From: Gracilimonas sp040882225
GTDB lineage: Bacteria; Bacteroidota; Rhodothermia; Balneolales; Balneolaceae
Direction of reading: 5' to 3'
Assembly: GCA_040882225.1 (NCBI GenBank)
Contig: JBBEBR010000001.1
Span: 62,001 to 126,000 of the forward strand
Length of the DNA stretch: 64,000 bases
Under the pieces are notes generated by a model. It saw only the letters and a program-made list of their open reading frames with translations. It was not told where the DNA came from and did not search any database. Made by a program: the position numbers and the translations under genes. Positions within the stretch are counted from its first letter, which is position 1. Every line of letters begins with the position of its first letter. Positions 55,221-63,600 of this stretch are shown here, piece after piece.

Positions 55221-55297
55221 CGGGATTATTTGGGAGGGGCTTATTCCTATTACTCTATTTGGTGTTTGAGTTACTGCACACTGGAGCCGGGAGGAAC
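55221..55297. repeat. Repeat type B, copy 1 (partial)
   Basis: Shares CGGGATTATTTGGG at its left end and GTTACTGCACACTGGAGCCG at its right end with the copies at 58,887 and 59,435, but lacks their palindromic right arm. It ends 10 bp before the 3' end of the beta-propeller gene at 55,307. Confidence 0.7.
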
Positions 55298-55306
55298 AAG
55301 AAAAAA

Positions 55307-56344
55307 TTACTTAAAGTCGATTACATATTTAATCAAGCCTGGGTATGGATCATTGAACCCCGCATAAATTTCATTACTGTGCGTATCAGTAACAAAATAT
55401 TCTGCTTTTTCACTGATTCCAAGCTCTTCGAAAGTCTTGGTAATGATTAATTCACCAGAATTGTTATATAAATCGAAATAGCTTGTTCTATTCTGATTCT
55501 CATTCATTTCAAAATATCGGATAAGAAGCAGCCCCCCAGGCAGAGGCAAGGGCTCTCGGGCCACACCGGAGACGGTTACCATTCCTGAACTTCTATCCAA
55601 CTGAGGTTTTGTGATAAAGTCTAAGTCTCTTTTTATTGTATGAACCAAATCTTTTTCAGCTGTATAAACATCTATGTGATAGGGGAAAAATCTTCCAACA
55701 TAAATATTCTCTTCACTATCAATACTAATTAAATCTGACCAGCCGGACATAGAAACCTCTCTTGATTCACCCTCAGCTCCTCTTTCAGCAAAAGTTGATG
55801 TTAGTTCATAATCTGAGCTGTTAATTCGGCTATAATGATGGATTAAATTTCCGCTGTATGAAAACCGAAAACCAATAATAAAAAGGTTATCTGGATTTAT
55901 AGCGAGAATTTTTGACGGCCTTAATGGTAATACAGCTTCGGCTATTAACTGATTATCTGTGTTGAGAACAAGTATCTTATTTTGTGATAAATCAGTTACA
56001 TACAAGTTTCCTGATAAATCTACAAAAATAGAATTCGGATTAATAGTTTCACCCGGACCACGACCTTGACCGGTTAGCATTTCAGAACTAAGGTTCCCAT
56101 TATGGTCAAATACTTTAACTGTATTATTGGATGAGTCTAATAAGTAGATTGAGCCGTTAGGCCCCAGTGCGATATCCCGAACTCTTCCAACAACAACCTC
56201 TGCTTGATCATCAAAAATTAACAAGGTATCAGAAATCACAGAAAAATCATGAGTTATCTCATCTTCTCTCTCTGCTTGTTGAGCACAAGACACCAATAGT
56301 GAAACGAACAATATTTTAACCCCACACAATAGACTATACTTCAT
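55307..56344 (-). CDS. Six-bladed beta-propeller lipoprotein
   Basis: A 345-residue lipoprotein with lipobox SLLVSC (Cys about residue 20). Blade motifs: RDIALGPNGSIYLLDSSNNT, VKVFDHNGNLSSEM, NSIFVDLSGNLYVTDLSQNK. A GQGRGPGE signature is present. The ATG at 56344 is preferred over a GTG at 56368 because it puts the signal at the N-terminus. It is a paralogue of the protein at 45,058 and a neighbour of the one at 56,572. Ligand and role unknown. Confidence 0.8.
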   Translation of the reverse strand: MKYSLLCGVKILFVSLLVSCAQQAEREDEITHDFSVISDTLLIFDDQAEVVVGRVRDIALGPNGSIYLLDSSNNTVKVFDHNGNLSSEMLTGQGRGPGETINPNSIFVDLSGNLYVTDLSQNKILVLNTDNQLIAEAVLPLRPSKILAINPDNLFIIGFRFSYSGNLIHHYSRINSSDYELTSTFAERGAEGESREVSMSGWSDLISIDSEENIYVGRFFPYHIDVYTAEKDLVHTIKRDLDFITKPQLDRSSGMVTVSGVAREPLPLPGGLLLIRYFEMNENQNRTSYFDLYNNSGELIITKTFEELGISEKAEYFVTDTHSNEIYAGFNDPYPGLIKYVIDFK

Positions 56345-56469
56345 AATCAGAGATATTTTTAATAACACATTGATAGTTAGAAATTTATCGAGTTAATGTA
56401 GAGAATTATCATAAGAATCCATGGAATCATTAATTATCAAATAACCAGCAAAGATTCTTACCCAAGTTT

Positions 56470-56551
56470 GGGGAAGCGGAATGATGGTGTTTTCCGCAAC
56501 CCCATCTTTATTTATGTAAACTCGCTGTAATACTTAAAGATATCTTTGGGG
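56470..56551. repeat. Palindrome plus conserved tail, 3' of a propeller gene
   Basis: GGGGAAGCGGAA (56470-56481) pairs with TTCCGCAACCCC (56492-56503), apart from an unpaired AA on each side. It is followed at 56520-56551 by a copy of the shared tail ending ACTTAAAGATATCTTTGGGG. The tail ends 20 bp beyond the stop codon of the propeller gene at 56,572. The same tail occurs five more times up to 60,422. Confidence 0.7.
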
Positions 56552-56571
56552 TGAAAACCAATTAAAATTAA

Positions 56572-57642
56572 TTAGTTGATTTCCTTTGGCTTTATATCAA
56601 GGAATTGAATCTGCATTGTTGTCTCATCTTCAATCATTATGAGGTAGCCATCTTTAGCTGAACCAAGAATTGCACCGGGAACCTTCACAGATCCAATATA
56701 ACTTAGGTTTTCTTTGTTATACACTGCAACATAATGATCCCTTTCGTTCAAATAACGATTCCCCATTTTTGTATAATTATCATTCCTATATACATGAAAG
56801 ATATACTTATCATTGGTTTCAATCATTAAACTTAAACTTTGCTCCTCTGTCTGGAACCGTATCATCTCGGTAGGGTTCGTTACCATTGTGATGAACTTTT
56901 CAGAAAGCATAAACATCGGTGGAATTTCTTTCGTCCTTCCGATCAACTCGTGGTTATCCATGGAGTACACTTGAATGTAAGGAGTCTTTGAGTGTCCTGT
57001 ATAAATTCGGTTATTGCTACAATCCACATTTATTACCGGCTCTTGCGAGATGCTTGATCGCCCATCGAAAAATGGATCATATCCACCCAGGGTATCCACA
57101 ACTGAAAACTGTTCGTTAAATACCCCCACAATGGGGACGCTTGGATATGGGGCTCTTCCAAGCAATTGGATAGCCAGATACCATTTATCGTTACAATACT
57201 CCAGATTTCGGGATGTCACATGGATACCTTGTTGAATAGGGTATTCAAAAGAGTGTACATCACCAGTTAACCTATCATAACTTTTAAAAAAAGAAGATGG
57301 CTTGTCCAAAATCACCAGGTTTCCATCACCATCAAAGCCAAAGTTTCTGGTTCTCATTACTTCATCAGGCCCGCGCCCTTCTTTTCCAATTTTTTCCACA
57401 AACTTTCCATCGTAATCTGTTACCACAATACCGATTGGAGAAGTGGCATTTGAAAACGCAATTTCGCTGTCCGTTGGGTTATCCATAGCGATCGTGTGTA
57501 CCCTGTGTAAATGCTCCTGCGTCTCTTCACTAAGTATGAACTCATTCATTACGGTAAGCTCAATTTCAGAAGTGTGCAGCTTTTCTGAACATCCCAAAAG
57601 CAAAGCTGAACAGCAAAGAAGAAGGAGACACACTTTTTTCAT
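56572..57642 (-). CDS. Six-bladed beta-propeller lipoprotein
   Basis: A 356-residue lipoprotein with signal KKVCLLLLCCSALLLGC (lipobox LLLGC). Blade motifs include IGIVVTDYDGKFVEKIGKEG followed by RGPDEVMRTRNFGFDGDGNL. The ATG at 57642 is preferred over a TTG 14 codons upstream. It lies in tandem with the propeller gene at 55,307 but is separated from it by a palindromic repeat. It is divergent from the membrane protein gene at 57,701. Confidence 0.8.
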   Translation of the reverse strand: MKKVCLLLLCCSALLLGCSEKLHTSEIELTVMNEFILSEETQEHLHRVHTIAMDNPTDSEIAFSNATSPIGIVVTDYDGKFVEKIGKEGRGPDEVMRTRNFGFDGDGNLVILDKPSSFFKSYDRLTGDVHSFEYPIQQGIHVTSRNLEYCNDKWYLAIQLLGRAPYPSVPIVGVFNEQFSVVDTLGGYDPFFDGRSSISQEPVINVDCSNNRIYTGHSKTPYIQVYSMDNHELIGRTKEIPPMFMLSEKFITMVTNPTEMIRFQTEEQSLSLMIETNDKYIFHVYRNDNYTKMGNRYLNERDHYVAVYNKENLSYIGSVKVPGAILGSAKDGYLIMIEDETTMQIQFLDIKPKEIN

Positions 57643-57700
57643 AATATTGGCTATAATGAACTTACTGTTTCGAAGTGAAGGCAATATATAAAACCCAAGA

Positions 57701-58087
57701 ATGAATTTACGCTATAAAAGTAACCCGCATTTAGATCGCCTTGAGAAGATTCTAAACATTCAGCCAGACAAGGCGGCCCCAACTCCGGCGTATTTCTTTC
57801 CCGATGTTTTGGGCTCGGCGAGTATGTTAGCGGCTGTTATTTTTACTCCAGTAATTATATGGAGTCTTTTCAAGCTTAAGCGCTATGGATGGCTAATTAG
57901 TTTTGTGCTAACGGTCTTACTACCTGCAGGAATTATCCGCTATGCATCCGTTGATTGGTGGTTGTGGCCCGCCCTATACACCGTGCCGTTACTCTTCCTC
58001 GTCATCTTTCATTTTGTGCTTCGGCAGGTAATTCATGATTGGCGTGACCCCATTTTCACAAACGCCCCCGGCTCTGATTATAAATAG
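57701..58087 (+). CDS. Hypothetical membrane protein
   Basis: A 128-residue protein with a soluble N-terminus (residues 1-35) and three hydrophobic segments (SMLAAVIFTPVIIWSLF, WLISFVLTVLLPAGII, LWPALYTVPLLFLVIFHFVL). It ends in a short charged tail. No family is recognised. Confidence 0.6.
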   Translation: MNLRYKSNPHLDRLEKILNIQPDKAAPTPAYFFPDVLGSASMLAAVIFTPVIIWSLFKLKRYGWLISFVLTVLLPAGIIRYASVDWWLWPALYTVPLLFLVIFHFVLRQVIHDWRDPIFTNAPGSDYK

Positions 58088-58134
58088 CGATAAAGGCTAT
58101 AAATCTACCGGGCAAACATTTCCTGCCCCTAGAT

Positions 58135-58281
58135 CTTTTCAGTCTTTAGCGGAGCGGTGACTGAAAAGCTGTAGCTTAGGAAGTCTCTGACTTCCATTAA
58201 ACCACCTCGTTCCAACCAGGCATTACGAAGTGGAAGTTCGCCACGAGGGGAAACTCGTTGTAATTTAAGATATCTGAGGGG
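58135..58281. repeat. Mosaic palindromic unit 3' of the toxin gene
   Basis: Three adjacent elements: CTTTTCAGTC (58135-58144) pairing with GACTGAAAAG (58159-58168); GGAAGTC-TCT-GACTTCC (58079+0..16, i.e. 58179-58195); and a diverged B-type right arm (58200-58250, CACCTCGTTCC to CCACGAGG). The shared tail, here ATTTAAGATATCTGAGGGG, follows at 58252-58281. It abuts the stop codon of the ParE-like toxin at 58,282. Confidence 0.75.
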
Positions 58282-58584
58282 TCAAACTACACGTTCCTCA
58301 TACTTTTGCGGATTCTGTGAAGTATGAAAAACCGAGATGACATCTATAAATTGATCGTTAATGATATAAAGCACAATAAATGGAAATCTCTCCAGTAAAT
58401 AACCACGTACTTTTGATTGATATCTAAAAGAGAAAACTCGTGGATTATCTATAATCGCATCTTTAGCTGTATCAAGTGATTTTAAAAATTCATCACCCAA
58501 ATTGGATTGTTCCTTTTCGTACCAATTATAGGCTTCTGTTATATCGTTTTGCGCTTCGGTTGATATGCGATAAGTAAAAGCCAC
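58282..58584 (-). CDS. ParE/RelE-family toxin
   Basis: A 100-residue type II toxin. It shows EAQNDITEAYNWYEKEQSNL then GDEFLKSLDTAKDAI, and the C-terminal GYLLERFPFIVLYIINDQ with VISVFHTSQNP, the usual ParE/RelE end. Its GTG start shares one base with the antitoxin's TAG, the usual antitoxin-first order. The target (gyrase or ribosome) cannot be told from sequence. Confidence 0.88.
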   Translation of the reverse strand: MAFTYRISTEAQNDITEAYNWYEKEQSNLGDEFLKSLDTAKDAIIDNPRVFSFRYQSKVRGYLLERFPFIVLYIINDQFIDVISVFHTSQNPQKYEERVV

Positions 58585-58802
58585 TACTTATTTATTATCC
58601 GCTCTCTCACCACATTCCATGATTCAAATTCCATCTCTCCTGATTCATAAGATTTTAACCTTTTATCAAGCTCTTGTTTTTGCTCTTCAGAAAATAAACT
58701 CTCTTGTTCATTTTTGAGACTCTCGATCAGTGCATGTGCCAATTCTGCTCGTTCTTCACTGGAAAGTTTAAGTGCCTGCTTTCTTATTTTTTCGTTGATC
58801 AT
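58584..58802 (-). CDS. Addiction-module antitoxin
   Basis: A 72-residue antitoxin of the addiction-module-component type: EKIRKQALKLSSEERAELAH then ALIESLKNEQ, and a C-terminal WNVVRERIINK segment that would wrap the toxin. It precedes and overlaps the toxin gene. It has no clear DNA-binding domain. Confidence 0.85.
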   Translation of the reverse strand: MINEKIRKQALKLSSEERAELAHALIESLKNEQESLFSEEQKQELDKRLKSYESGEMEFESWNVVRERIINK

Positions 58803-58886
58803 GGTTTTACCATTTGATTAATGCAGCGGTAGTATGGTAATAAACTCGAATAAAAGATAATAATTTTATAGTGGTATTATTCAGCT

Positions 58887-59005
58887 CGGGATTATTTGGG
58901 GATGGGTGGTCTCATCCCTGTAACTTTATTTGGGGGTTGAGTTGCTGCACACTGGAACCGGGAGGTTCCGACCAGGCGTTGCGAACTGGAAGTTCGGAAC
59001 GAGGG
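58887..59005. repeat. Repeat type B, copy 2 (full length)
   Basis: A 119 bp copy with left arm CGGGATTATTTGGGG, core TTGCTGCACACTGGAACCGG and right palindromic arm ACCAGGCGTTGCGAACTGG to GGAACGAGGG. The inner GAACT-GGA-AGTTC is a perfect hairpin. It interrupts the toxin gene of the second toxin-antitoxin pair. Confidence 0.85.
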
Positions 59006-59137
59006 AAATTTTGAAAGGTGCTGGTTAACTGCTTCCTCAAAAACTTCACCAAGACCTGCCTCTTGCTCATCATAATAATCAATCGCCTCTTGAATATCCT
59101 GCATCGCCCGAGGATCAAGTACAGTCCGAAAAGCCAT
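59003..59137 (-). pseudogene. ParE/RelE toxin remnant cut by repeat B2
   Basis: Only 45 codons of native toxin remain: it starts AFRTVLDPRAMQDIQEAIDY, then EVFEEAVNQHLSKFP. From about 59,005 the frame runs into repeat B2 and continues as repeat-encoded residues to a stop at 58,892. The missing half carries the toxin's functional C-terminus. I did not find it on the other side of the repeat. The ATG at 59137 overlaps the antitoxin stop. Confidence 0.85.
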
Positions 59138-59346
59138 CAAGCTTTAGTTTTGAATTTGAAATGCTTTCGGGCTTCCTCCCAAGGAATTAAATCTTCTGAA
59201 TTAGATGTTCGAACTCTTTCTCTGATAATTTCTTTATGCTCTTCAGGAATATTCAAATCGTCGGACGTTTCAAGGCCAAGCTGTTCAATTAGCTCTAATA
59301 TAAAATCTACTTTCTCATCCGGAATTTTAAGGACAATCTCTTTCAT
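59137..59346 (-). CDS. Antitoxin partner of the truncated toxin
   Basis: A 69-residue protein: starts MKEIVLKIPDEKVDFILELI, has IPEEHKEIIRERVRTSNSED and ends KHFKFKTKA. This matches small antitoxin-like proteins that precede ParE genes in Bacteroidota. It is intact, although its toxin is broken. Confidence 0.75.
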   Translation of the reverse strand: MKEIVLKIPDEKVDFILELIEQLGLETSDDLNIPEEHKEIIRERVRTSNSEDLIPWEEARKHFKFKTKA

Positions 59347-59434
59347 AATGCCTGTGTTTTGCTAAATGATGCCTTGATTATAGCAAAATAACGGCTTACA
59401 GACACATGTATTTTTCTGAATAATAAGAGTTGGG

Positions 59435-59538
59435 AGTTGGTGGGCTAATTCCTATGAATTTGTTTGGTGGCTGAGTTGCTGCACTGGAACCGGGAGGTTC
59501 AGACCAGGCGTTACGAACTGGAAGTTCGGAACGAGGGG
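59435..59538. repeat. Repeat type B, copy 3
   Basis: Lacks most of the left arm but keeps GAGTTGCTGCACTGGAACCG and the right palindromic arm ACCAGGCGTTACGAACTGG to GGAACGAGGGG. It is nearly identical to copy 2 over the right 60 bp and runs directly into repeat C1. Confidence 0.85.
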
Positions 59539-59623
59539 AAGGATTTGAAGGTGTAATTCCGTCATTCCTTGCACTAGCGCAAGCGTCCGCTTGTGCGGTG
59601 TTTAATTAAGCAACGAGCCAAAA
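59537..59623. repeat. Repeat type C, copy 1
   Basis: 87 bp, identical to 59,879-59,965 except for one base (TTTGAAGG versus TTTGGAGG). The centre is a palindrome, GCGCAAGCG-TCCG-CTTGTGCG with one mismatch. Confidence 0.9.
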
Positions 59624-59654
59624 TTCTCGCTTTAAGACTTAAGATATCTTTGGG
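59623..59654. repeat. Isolated copy of the shared tail
   Basis: ATTCTCGCTTTAAGACTTAA followed by GATATCTTTGGG, attached directly to repeat C1 without the rest of unit D. Confidence 0.85.
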
Positions 59655-59686
59655 GGATGCTTGCGCCAAGTGGGGGTAGCTTTTAG

Positions 59687-59799
59687 CCTTAATGCAAGTC
59701 GGAGACTTGAAGAGCTGAGAATCTCAAGTCAGCGCTCGATTTAGTTTGTGTGCCTGACCTGATTTATATTCTCGCTTTAAGACTTAAGATATCTTTGGG
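59687..59799. repeat. Repeat type D, copy 1
   Basis: 113 bp unit: a CAAGTC-GGA-GACTTG hairpin, then GAATCTCAAGTCAGCGCTCG, TTTGTGTGCCTGACCTG, and the shared tail ending ACTTAAGATATCTTTGGG. Copies 2 and 3 differ at only a few positions. Confidence 0.9.
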
Positions 59800-59878
59800 T
59801 TAAGGGCTACGAGGCTTCTAATCCATCATCCCGTTTCTCGCCTATATGAAATTGAGCCCTTTCTTTGGGGAAACGGAA

Positions 59879-59965
59879 GGAAGGATTTGGAGGTGTAATT
59901 CCGTCATTCCTTGCACTAGCGCAAGCGTCCGCTTGTGCGGTGTTTAATTAAGCAACGAGCCAAAA
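59879..59965. repeat. Repeat type C, copy 2
   Basis: Second copy of the 87 bp unit at 59,537. It is followed by a partly related segment, AAGCGGACGCTTG. Confidence 0.9.
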
Positions 59966-60066
59966 AGAGCCTCGTCCAAGCGGACGCTTGAACTATATTG
60001 GTTTAGATAAGCAACATCTGATCTGCTTTTGGGCCTCCTCTCAGGGAATCAGGTAATAGATCCAGG

Positions 60067-60178
60067 CCTCAATGCAAGTCGGAGACTTGAAGAGCTAAGA
60101 ATCTTAAGTCAGCGCTCGTTTAGTTTATGTGCCTGACCTGATTTATATTCTCGCTTTAAGACTTAAGATATCTTTGGG
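60067..60178. repeat. Repeat type D, copy 2
   Basis: Second near-identical copy of unit D, ending in the shared tail. Repeat A2 is joined directly to its right end. Confidence 0.9.
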
Positions 60179-60275
60179 GCTGCGAGGTCTTTAGGACGCT
60201 CGCAGGTTCTGCATTTTCAGATTTTGCACCACTTAGCAACCTCGCAGCGTCCGCCAGGTCCTGCGAGCGTTGCGG
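60179..60275. repeat. Interleaved palindromic repeat, type A copy 2
   Basis: Nearly identical to 55,065-55,162, with small insertions and deletions (for example TTAGGACG versus TTAGGGACG). Confidence 0.85.
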
Positions 60276-60310
60276 GTTTGAGCCTCGAAAAGGCCTGTTT
60301 AAATTCCTTC

Positions 60311-60422
60311 CCTTAATGCAAGTCGGAGACTTGAAGAGCTGAGAATCTTAAGTCAGCGCTCGATTTAGTTTGTGTGCCTGATCTGATTTATATTCTCGCT
60401 GTAAGACTTAAGAATCTTTGGG
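60311..60422. repeat. Repeat type D, copy 3
   Basis: Third copy of unit D. The tail reads AAGACTTAAGAATCTTTGGG, with one base pair of the AAGATATCTT palindrome lost. Confidence 0.9.
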
Positions 60423-60681
60423 TGGAAAAATCATTACAATTTTTCAGTAAGTTAGAAGAATTAAAAAAATTTATACGAAGTGAAATTGAGCAAATATTCA
60501 TTAAAAAAAACCTGCTATAAATCCTCAAAAATTTTGGGATAATTATAAAAAAGAGTTCAAATTAATTTTGTAATGAGATTAAATATTTCTGAAAGACCTA
60601 CTATAAACCAGAGGATATTTGAATTAGACAATATCAAGGAGCGTCTGATGATAAAAATTCACCATTTTAAGAATTCGTGAC

Positions 60682-63600
60682 ATGAAGGATAAATTTACAA
60701 TCGGAACCTTTAAATGGATTAATAATGAAAAAGGATTCGGGTTACTTTCTAATGGAGAGGAAGATTATTTTTTTCATAAATCCAATCTTAAGAAAGCAGA
60801 TAAAGATATAGAGCTTAGGGGATATTACAGATTCGAAAAAGGATTCGATCAAAAAAAAGATCAGTTAGAGGCACTAAAAGTTGAAAAAATTGATCAACCC
60901 GATTTTAATGATGCCTTACAAATACTTAATCGAAACTCTCACCTTGTTACCAGAGAGATAAAACATCAAAAAGTAACTGTGAGTATCCTTTTGTGGGTCA
61001 TTCGGGAATTGATAACTAATAGGTCCGAGGTTGATTTCATTAATGGATTTGTAAGTTTAGTAACAAAACTTGATGAGAGTAATAAGCATAGCCAAGCTTC
61101 AGAGCTTATTAATAAATTGCTTTTGTTACTAAAAGGGAGACCTGGGAATAAATCAAAGCTCTATTCTAAGGATTTTGTAGAAAGATTATTTGAAAAGCTT
61201 AAAGAAAATGCTTCTGAACAAGTCTCAATTATCTTGTGGAAAAATAGGATTCATGAGATAGTTCTTAAAGAATCAGAACTTATTTTCAAAAGCAAAAGGA
61301 CCTCACTTAAAGAGTTAGGTTTTACAAACAAAAGCCTATTGGAAAATTATAACCTTTTGTCTCCTTCTGAAATTTTAGGTTTTATGGTAATAGAAGGAAT
61401 TGAGTATGAATCCATAATTCAATTAAGAAAAAATCTGAATATTCAAGATCAGGAAATCGATCAAGATTTTTTCAGAGACTCATATGATCGGTCAAAAAAA
61501 TTATTCTTAGAGGAAATTGGAAATTTCATACAAATTTTTGGATTTGAGTCAGAAACTGATTCAGCAGAATTTAAATCCGGATTAGTAAAGTTTATTTACA
61601 ACAGTGAAATTAATAAGCCATTTCGCAGATTACACCGTAAAGATGATGAGGATCATACTTCAATATTGATTGAAGAATTAAATCATTTAATTGAAATTTT
61701 TGAGAATGGAATATCAACTGCTGAACAGGTTCTTTTGTGGGACAGAGGATACTACGAGTATAAAACGAATCTAATAAACCATGTAAACAATGATCTGGAG
61801 GGAGAGAGGGAGAATTATTCCTTGCCTTTTGATGAAAAGGTACTAACAGAATATGTTGAACTCATCAATCTTAATAATGACGACTTATTTTCTCTATATG
61901 GTATAACAGACGATACACTTATTCAGCTTTATGCGAAAAGATATAAAAATGAGTTAACCTGCGCAGATATCAAAGAAATTTGGCAATCACTTCAGAATAA
62001 GAAAAATATTGCACCTAAAATACTTGAAGCGTTTAAGCCAAGAATAACAAATGATTTGATTTTTGAAGTTTGGAGAGATGGAGAACTTGTCATAGACATA
62101 GAAACAGGAGAGATAAATAAAGCACGAAAGGACTTTTTTAAGTATAGAAAAGGAACACAAATTTCAAAGGAAATTCTGCTTGAAAACATTGACAAATTGG
62201 GATATCCGGATTTCAAAAAGATCTACCATAGACTTGCTACAGATAAAAATGAGATGTATTCAGAGCTACTCAATTTATCTCTCAAAAAAAGTTTTTTATT
62301 TGCTGAATTAGACCAAGTTATAGAGCTTATAAAAGCGCCAGCCGTATATAATAAAAAAGAGCTTTTATTAACTCTGTTAGAATACCATTCTGAAATTGCT
62401 TTTAAGAAAATCTTGTATTTGAATAGTTTTGGAAGAGAACTTGATTTTACATTATCGGACCTTATCAAAGAATCAGGCAAAACGGACGAGATAAAAAAAT
62501 ACTATAAAAAATTACTAACTAAGAATGATGCCCCACCCCAAAATATAGTTTCAATATTAAGTCTCGTTGACGCTATAAAAGTATATAATTATTTAGAATT
62601 GCATGGAGATGCCCTACCAGATAAATTTCTAATCGAACTGTTGAATTCAAATTTAGATGCAGACCTCATCCGATTAATTACTAAATCATGGAAGTTTGAT
62701 GATACTACTGTTACGTCAAAGCTCTTTGAAAAAGTAATACCCCATGATGCTGTCGATAATTCTTTCTATGAAAGGTTCTATGCTAAGCTTGTAGATTACG
62801 ATGGTATACTCATTTTCAATTTATATAAAGCAGCTAACTTCGAGCTTAAAAAAGAAAACTTATTAGAGTTTATTGATTCCCTTTCTAACAAAGAGAGAAT
62901 CCAGATATTAAATGAATTAGGCAGAGAATTAAGCCTGAAACCTGTTTTACAGTACTGGGATTATAGCAATAGTTCAACAACTCTTGAACTTATAAAATTG
63001 CTTGATCCTGAAGAGATAACTGAGAATGATTTTGTGATTTCAAAGTTAAAAGAAAATGCGAATCATTATGATTTTGAAACGCTTCGCTTACTGTATGAAA
63101 AAACAGAAATAAGAGAATTAGAAAGCCATATCTATGAAAAGATAAATGTCGAAAAAATCTCTTCGGTTTTAAGTTTACCTGAAATAGGTCAAAGCTTAGT
63201 AACAAAATGGATACAAGAAAATGAGTCTGATCTTAATCTCCAGGAATATATCCATTTATGTAAGCTTTCAGAAGAAAATGATAATTCATTAAGTCAATTA
63301 ACTCTTTCTGATTGGATTGTTGCACAAAGTGATTTCTCTATTAGCAGCCTACTCACAGACCGTTCTTTGGATAAGATTAAAAATTTAAAATCGATTGATC
63401 TTGAATCCTCTCTTATAAAAGCAATACAAGAGGGGTTATCAAATAGGAATTTATTTACAATCATAAAAGAAGTTGACAGCCCTGAAGTACTAAAATATGC
63501 TTTAAACCATTTCAACTACCTGAAAAATGAAAATGATGAGGCTTTTTTTAATGACTACATTGACGAAAACTATAAGGGACAGAACAAGGAGTTACTGGAA

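Larger units (their letters stand above)
59347..60681. other. Long repeat-filled region without a credible gene
   Basis: This 1,335 bp stretch consists mainly of repeat copies B3, C1, D1, C2, D2, A2 and D3, listed separately, with short unique spacers. No open frame above about 50 codons with coding character is seen. The last 260 bp (60,423-60,681) are AT-rich and contain only a 32-codon frame (GTG at 60,422 to TAA at 60,521) of doubtful meaning. Confidence 0.75.

Noticed and set aside
55185..55450. Two short plus-strand frames over repeat B1
   Set aside because: They are composed of repeat sequence and the antisense of the propeller gene.
59537..60422. CRISPR array
   Set aside because: Repeats are 87-113 bp, imperfect, of several types, with irregular spacing and no cas genes.
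60422..60521. A 32-codon frame starting at GTG just after repeat D3
   Set aside because: It is short, with a charged helical composition but no family. It may be a gene remnant, but there is not enough evidence to annotate it.
54994..60681. Chromosomal integron with attC sites
   Set aside because: There is no integrase gene, no GTTRRRY/RYYYAAC core pair at unit ends, and gene orientation is mixed.
61992..63515. Four minus-strand frames of 71-85 codons inside the last gene
   Set aside because: They are shadows of the long plus-strand frame, in AT-rich codons, without start context or domain features.
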